From DASRBO01 sp035653595 (GTDB lineage: Bacteria > Actinomycetota > Acidimicrobiia > Acidimicrobiales > JAJPHE01), in the NCBI GenBank assembly GCA_035653595.1, contig DASRBO010000048.1, positions 1-35,410 of the forward strand: a stretch of 35,410 nucleotides of DNA. Direction: 5' to 3'. A program made the translations under genes and the position numbers. The notes beneath the pieces are model-generated. The model did no database searches, had not been told where the DNA came from, and saw only the letters and a program-made list of their open reading frames with translations. Shown here in pieces: positions 31,899-35,410 of this stretch (the stretch's first letter is position 1; each line of letters opens with the position of its first letter).

Positions 31899-32215
31899 GC
31901 GTCAGGATCGGCTTCACCCATGACCGGCCTCGACGCCGACCGCTGGGCCGGGCAGTGTCGGTCTTTTCCTACTCCCAGGGCCCGAAGGATCTCAGCTTCG
32001 CGTCCCGGCCAGACCTGGTCCCCGGTGCCGGCGTCATCCGCCGGGTGGTGGTCGGCCTGCTCTCCTTCCGGGCTGAGGACCTCGAGGCCGTACGGGAGGC
32101 GGGTGCCCGGCTGCGAGTAACGGTGATCGGGGTGCTCCGCCTGCCTAAGGACGTATCGCCCGAGCTGGCCGATGCCGTCTTCGAACACCGTCGAGTCATC
32201 GGCGTCCGACTGTGA
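31895..32215 (+). CDS. Partner protein sharing the C-terminal module of the RHH regulator
   Basis: A 106-residue protein without the RHH domain. Its C-terminal half (EDLEAVREAGARLRVTVIGVLRLPKDVSPELADAVFEHRRVIGV, region) aligns with the upstream protein (SLELARRKKERLDIRVVGVFEIAEDVTPELAKDTLERVWVLGA, region), sharing RL, GV, DV and PELA. The N-terminal half has RAVSVFSYSQGPKDLSF and is not recognised. It is translationally coupled to the RHH gene, so the two proteins probably act together, perhaps by hetero-oligomerising through the shared module. Confidence 0.7.
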   Translation: MSVRIGFTHDRPRRRPLGRAVSVFSYSQGPKDLSFASRPDLVPGAGVIRRVVVGLLSFRAEDLEAVREAGARLRVTVIGVLRLPKDVSPELADAVFEHRRVIGVRL

Positions 32216-32232
32216 GGCCGAGTCTGTCGGCC
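32216..32232 (+). terminator. Small hairpin directly after the RHH operon
   Basis: GGCCGA-GTCTG-TCGGCC begins at the base after the stop codon: a 6-bp stem with a 5-nt loop, no U-tract. Weak terminator candidate. Confidence 0.3.
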
Positions 32233-32416
32233 GCGTCCAGGGCGGCCACCGTCCCTCTCTAGTCCATCTTTGCAAGGTCGTGCCCCGAGCTAGGGGGGCA
32301 GGTGTTGCTCGGGTGATGCCGGCCATCACCCCGAGGGCCGGCGTTCCGGGACGTTCGATGCGGAGCAGCGACTGAGATAGCGGAATGCCGCCGGGCGCGC
32401 CTGCGGCCAAACTGCA

Positions 32417-33202
32417 GTGGTGGATCCACGGGTCGGTCAGAACCGCGTCGCCTGGGATGTGGCGGCCCAGAAATACGTCACCGAGACCGAGTCGCTTCTG
32501 GAGGCGAGCCGTCGTCGACCGGCGTCCCTCAGCCCTCAGGAGGAGACAATTCTGGCTCCTTTGCTTTCCGGAGCCAGGCTGGTGATCCATCTCCAAACCG
32601 GCGATGGTCTAGACGACGTCGACCTGGCTCGCTCCGATGTCACCGTCGTTGGAGTCGACTTCAGCCTGGTGGCCACGAAGGCGTCGGCGGACCGGGCGCG
32701 CCAGGTCGGGTTGCCGATCCACTACGTGGTGGGCGACTGTGCCGCCGTCCCGCTCAGGACCGCCCTGGCTGACCTGGTATATACCGGCAAGGGTGCTCTC
32801 AACTGGATCCCGGATCTCCAGGCCTGGGCGCATCAGGTAGCAGGGCTGCTATGCCCGGGTGGCCGGTTGTTCATCTTCGAGGCCCATCCGGCCAGTGCTC
32901 TATGGACCCTCGACCCGGACGAGGCTGGCCTGGTCGCGGGGGCCGACTACTTCCCAAGCACCCGGATCAACACCTCCTTTCCCGCCTCGGCCATCCACCG
33001 CTACGGACCGGGTGGCCTAGAGGCCTTGGAATGGCAGTGGAGCCTGGCTGATGTCGTCAACGCCGTTGTCGGAGCCGGCCTCGCCATTGAGCACTTGGGC
33101 GAATATCCCGAGCCGTTCTGGCGCCCCAGCGGGGCTCCGGACGCCGCCGCATGGGGCGGACGCCTGCCTAACACCTTTTCGCTACTTGCCCGCCGGCCAT
33201 GA
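32417..33202 (+). CDS. SAM-dependent methyltransferase-like protein
   Basis: A 261-residue protein with the class I methyltransferase order: N-terminal helix AWDVAAQKYV, a first strand LVIHLQTGDGLDD where motif I (usually GxGxG) is degenerate, VVGVDFS, VVGDCAAVPL, DLVYTGKGALNWIPDLQAW and LLCPGGRLFIFEAHP. The second half (YFPSTRINTSFPA, HRYGPGGLEALEWQWSLADVV) is typical of actinobacterial methyltransferases with a C-terminal lid. The weak motif I may reduce SAM binding. Start GTG at 32417 is uncertain; no ribosome binding site is seen. Confidence 0.75.
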   Translation: MVDPRVGQNRVAWDVAAQKYVTETESLLEASRRRPASLSPQEETILAPLLSGARLVIHLQTGDGLDDVDLARSDVTVVGVDFSLVATKASADRARQVGLPIHYVVGDCAAVPLRTALADLVYTGKGALNWIPDLQAWAHQVAGLLCPGGRLFIFEAHPASALWTLDPDEAGLVAGADYFPSTRINTSFPASAIHRYGPGGLEALEWQWSLADVVNAVVGAGLAIEHLGEYPEPFWRPSGAPDAAAWGGRLPNTFSLLARRP

Positions 33203-33219
33203 CCAGGCCGGCCCTCGCG

Positions 33220-33345
33220 TCACTCCTCGAGGAGTAGGCGCACCTCCTCGAAGGTCATGGGTGTCGGCCCGACGCCGGGCTCGCCCAGGTAACCGGCCGG
33301 CCTTAGAGCCGGGGCCCAACCAGGTGCGCGCCAAGGTCGATCCTG
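33220..33345 (-). pseudogene. Possible C-terminal remnant of an unknown gene
   Basis: On the minus strand the frame ending at the TGA 33222-33220 encodes PAGYLGEPGVGPTPMTFEEV and RLLLEE, which has the look of real protein but has no start codon, ribosome binding site or upstream continuation of normal length. It lies between the convergent methyltransferase gene and the doc gene. Probably a decayed gene end; the family is not recognised. Confidence 0.25.
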
Positions 33346-33427
33346 GCGCGTGGCCTATCTGGACGTGTCGGAGGGGGGACTTGGCCACCTGCGCCACGGC
33401 AGACCCTGCTCGATCTAGCGGCCTGAC

Positions 33428-33817
33428 CTACCCGATCATCCGACGTAGGCCCTCCGCGATCTCCTCCACCGAGTGATGTCCGGCGGGGACGCCCACGACG
33501 AAATCGTAGACATCGTCGTTGGACGCCCGGGTGGCTTCGACGCCGTTGAGCTTCAGGAACACCGCCGTCGAGAGCCATCCGAGCCGCTTGTTGCCGTCGA
33601 CCAGCGGGTGATTCTTGACCAGGGACTGGAGCAGGGCCCCCGCCTTGAGCCAGAGATCCGGATAGGCGTCGTCACCAAAGGCGCTCGCCGCCGGACGGGC
33701 GGCGGCGGAGCCGAGGAGTCCCAGATCCCGTACCGGGGGTGGATCACCCAGCAGGAGGGCGGCCAGGGCCAGTAGGTCCTCGACGTCTAGGTACTCGACC
33801 TCCGCCTCATCGGCCAA
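33428..33817 (-). CDS. doc: Doc-like Fic-family toxin
   Basis: A 129-residue protein with the Fic/Doc catalytic motif HPLVDGNKR at residues 70-78, preceded by a helix (LWLKAGALLQSLVKN) and followed by KRLGWLSTAVFLKLNG, the usual Doc layout. P1 Doc phosphorylates elongation factor EF-Tu and stops translation. The N-terminal YLDVEDLLALAALLLGDPPPVRDLGLL also fits. The ATG at 33817 overlaps the antitoxin gene by 11 bases. The partner here is a ribbon-helix-helix protein and not a typical Phd. Confidence 0.92.
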   Translation of the reverse strand: MADEAEVEYLDVEDLLALAALLLGDPPPVRDLGLLGSAAARPAASAFGDDAYPDLWLKAGALLQSLVKNHPLVDGNKRLGWLSTAVFLKLNGVEATRASNDDVYDFVVGVPAGHHSVEEIAEGLRRMIG

Positions 33818-34010
33818 GGCGGTCCAGGGCGTCGGAGTGGACCCTCATCACCTGCTCGGCGGACCGGGCGACCCGGTCCCGATGTTCGGATCGGGACACG
33901 TACTCGCGCACGGCCCGCCGAGCGGCCTCCTGCATCGAGATCCCCTCGGCAGCGGCCCGACGCTGTAGACCAGCCTGTTCGTCCTCGGTCAGCCGGAGTG
34001 TCATGGGCAT
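33807..34010 (-). CDS. Ribbon-helix-helix antitoxin of the Doc pair
   Basis: A 67-residue protein: MTLRLTEDEQAGLQRRAAAEGISMQEAARRAVREYV (region) is an RHH (Arc/CopG-type) DNA-binding domain, and the C-terminal tail (RVARSAEQVMRVHSDALDRLG) is positioned to wrap the toxin. The longer upstream frame lies antisense to the next gene and is not coding. ATG at 34010 has a TACCAT -10 box seven bases upstream and no ribosome binding site, so it is probably leaderless. It likely represses its own operon from the palindrome at 34019-34037. Confidence 0.88.
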   Translation of the reverse strand: MPMTLRLTEDEQAGLQRRAAAEGISMQEAARRAVREYVSRSEHRDRVARSAEQVMRVHSDALDRLGR

Positions 34011-34016
34011 GACGCC

Positions 34017-34037
34017 TATGGTATCAGAGTGATACCA
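34017..34037. promoter_or_regulatory. Shared divergent promoter and palindromic operator of the Doc operon
   Basis: TGGTATCA-GAG-TGATACCA at 34019-34037 is a perfect palindrome. Minus-strand TACCAT (34023-34018) precedes the antitoxin ATG by seven bases, and plus-strand TATGGT (34017-34022) precedes the GTG at 34029 by six. The overlapping -10 boxes lie on the palindrome's left arm, so one bound repressor would shut both genes. Confidence 0.6.
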
Positions 34038-35201
34038 GCGACCACGACTGGCAACTTTGCCGCCGACATGATCACGGAGCGGGTCCGTATCGTCCTGGCC
34101 GTGAGAACCACTCGGCTCCGGGTCACGATGGCCGACGTCGAGCCCACCGTCGTCCGGGTCCTCGACGTGCCGGTAGGGGTCCTCCTCCCCGAGCTCCACG
34201 ATCTCCTCCAGGCCGCCATCGGCTGGACGGACTCGCATCTGCACCAGTGGGTGGCCGACGGTGTCTCCTACGGAACCCCCGATCTGGAGGGGCCCGAAGA
34301 CGAACAAGACGAGTCCGCGGTGCCGCTCCGGGCGCTCCCGGGGCGCTTCACGTACCTCTACGACTTTGGCGACGGCTGGGAGCACGAGATCGTCGTGCTC
34401 GGCCCGGGTGGGGACCGGCCGGGTGTCGTCTCGGGCGAGGGCGCCTGTCCTCCCGAAGACGTCGGTGGCCCGCACGGGTACGCCGAGTTCCGGGAGGCGA
34501 TGGCCGACCACCACCATCCGGAGCACCACCGGATGAGGACGTGGGCGGGCAGCTGGAAGGACGGCTTCGACCTCGGCGCCGCTGACCTGGTGGTCCGCCA
34601 GACCGCCGGGGCCGTGCCGGCACCGGTCCGCCTCATGCTCGACCTGGCCGCCGACGGGGTGAAGCTGACCCCGGGAGGCCGCCTGCCCGGTGTCTTCGTA
34701 CGCCAGGTCCAGGAGCGCTATCCCACCTGGGGGTTCTCGGATCACCCGGCGTCCATCGAGGAGGACCTGCCTCCTCTGGCCGCCCTGCACGACCTCCTGC
34801 GTCAAGGAGGCCTGCTCCGGTTGCACAAGGGCCTTCTCCGCCCCACCCGGGCCGCCGGGGACGACGTCGAGGTCATCCGCCGCCTGCGGTCATGGTTCGG
34901 GCCCGACGACTCCTTCACCTCGGTCCTGGCCGGGGAGGCCCTCGCCAGCCTTGTGGCCGACGGCCCCTGCCGACCGGAGGTGCTAGCCGACCGACTGCGG
35001 CCTCTCCTCGGGGACCGTTGGGTCACGAACGATGGGGAGTCCCTGGACCTGGGTGGCATCCTCAGCCGGCTCTACCACCTCGAGTCCGTGTTGGGCGGGC
35101 TCGATCTCATAGCAGCCGACAAGGCGACCTGGACCGCCGGACCGAGTGCCTGTTGGCTCCTCCCCCGCGCCACGGCGTTGGCCCGCCTCTGGTCGACGTG
35201 A
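34029..35201 (+). CDS. pRiA4b ORF-3-like domain protein
   Basis: A 390-residue protein. Residues about 30-190 match the PRiA4_ORF3 domain: LRVTMADVEPTVVRVLDVP, LHDLLQAAIGWTDSHLHQW, YLYDFGDGWEHEIVV and ACPPEDVGGPHGYAEF. The remaining 200 residues, mostly helical, are not recognised. The domain is found on plasmids and transposons but also widely in chromosomes; its role is unknown. GTG at 34029 is chosen because a TATGGT box is six bases upstream; ATG at 34068 is an alternative. It is divergent from, and shares a palindrome with, the RHH-Doc operon. Confidence 0.85.
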   Translation: MIPATTTGNFAADMITERVRIVLAVRTTRLRVTMADVEPTVVRVLDVPVGVLLPELHDLLQAAIGWTDSHLHQWVADGVSYGTPDLEGPEDEQDESAVPLRALPGRFTYLYDFGDGWEHEIVVLGPGGDRPGVVSGEGACPPEDVGGPHGYAEFREAMADHHHPEHHRMRTWAGSWKDGFDLGAADLVVRQTAGAVPAPVRLMLDLAADGVKLTPGGRLPGVFVRQVQERYPTWGFSDHPASIEEDLPPLAALHDLLRQGGLLRLHKGLLRPTRAAGDDVEVIRRLRSWFGPDDSFTSVLAGEALASLVADGPCRPEVLADRLRPLLGDRWVTNDGESLDLGGILSRLYHLESVLGGLDLIAADKATWTAGPSACWLLPRATALARLWST

Positions 35202-35410
35202 TGGTGGACAGACAATAGGAACAACGGGCAGATTGTCCCCACCTGCCATCCGATCGAGGGCGTCCCGGTACGGCACTTATCTCGAGTGGGGTTCTGCGCG
35301 TCTTCCATGTAGTGCACGAGGCCTTGTTGGATTCGTCGAGGACGCGTTCTCTGAGGTGGCGCGCGCATCGCACTTGACGTAGTCGTTTGGCGAGCGCATC
35401 ATCAGCACGA

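Noticed and set aside
34011..34826. Long N-terminal extension of the RHH antitoxin
   Set aside because: It is antisense to the pRiA4b ORF-3-like gene and has no protein features; the RHH domain starts at 34010.
35202..35410. Gene at the right edge
   Set aside because: Short open frames exist on both strands (for example minus 35107-35373), but none has a ribosome binding site or recognisable domain; possibly the end of a gene lying outside the window.
1..35410. CRISPR arrays, tRNA or rRNA genes, complete insertion sequences
   Set aside because: No regularly spaced repeats, cloverleaf-like sequences, rRNA stretches or transposase genes with terminal repeats were recognised.

Overview
The window is a gene-dense stretch of very high-GC bacterial DNA. 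Tight operons with ATGA/GTGA overlaps, many GTG starts, tandem GAF-ANTAR regulators, a NarL-type two-component system, a YtrA-type GntR/ABC operon and frequent TANNNT boxes 6-8 nt before start codons (leaderless transcripts) all point to an actinobacterium. An Acidimicrobiia-like lineage would fit, but that assignment is inference; no rRNA or tRNA gene was recognised here.

Layout. 1-6190: 3' end of a medium-chain dehydrogenase, a divergent methyltransferase / metallo-beta-lactamase-fold pair, a PaaI-like thioesterase, an RNHCP zinc protein with a structured leader, and the tldD-tldE protease pair, tldD being preceded by a probable leaderless 13-codon upstream ORF. 6168-13935 (minus strand): ClC channel, hemerythrin-Rho_N protein, then a membrane formate dehydrogenase operon fdhA-fdhB-nrfD. 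fdhA carries an in-frame UGA at the catalytic position, followed by a bacterial SECIS hairpin with the geometry remembered for E. coli fdhF, so it encodes a selenoprotein and is not broken. 13964-16448: MarR regulator and small membrane or DNA-binding proteins (DUF1003-like, DUF1707, an unknown anchored protein, a DUF1778-like RHH protein).

16689-19129 (minus strand) is the most interesting part. A SpoIIE/PP2C-type phosphatase carries a C-terminal KaiB domain and is translationally coupled (TGATG) to a double-domain KaiC. The KaiC keeps both catalytic Glu pairs and the Ser-Thr phosphosite pair but lacks the C-terminal A-loop/KaiA-binding tail. This looks like a KaiA-less clock or timer module whose output is a phosphatase rather than a SasA-type kinase. 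A NarL-family kinase/regulator pair diverges from it.

21080-35410: a membrane-anchored, orphan branched-chain-amino-acid-type binding protein; a zinc-ribbon P-loop protein; an uncharacterised two-repeat protein; a HIT-like protein; two tandem GAF-ANTAR regulators (the first preceded by an in-frame amber-terminated leader); a GntR-ABC operon; a TetR/SDR divergent pair with two near-identical operators; a two-gene RHH operon sharing a C-terminal module; a methyltransferase-like protein; an RHH-Doc toxin-antitoxin pair; and a divergent pRiA4b ORF-3-like gene sharing the toxin-antitoxin operator. Probable gene remnants lie near 31.2-31.4 kb and 33.2-33.3 kb. No CRISPR array, complete IS element or tRNA was seen.
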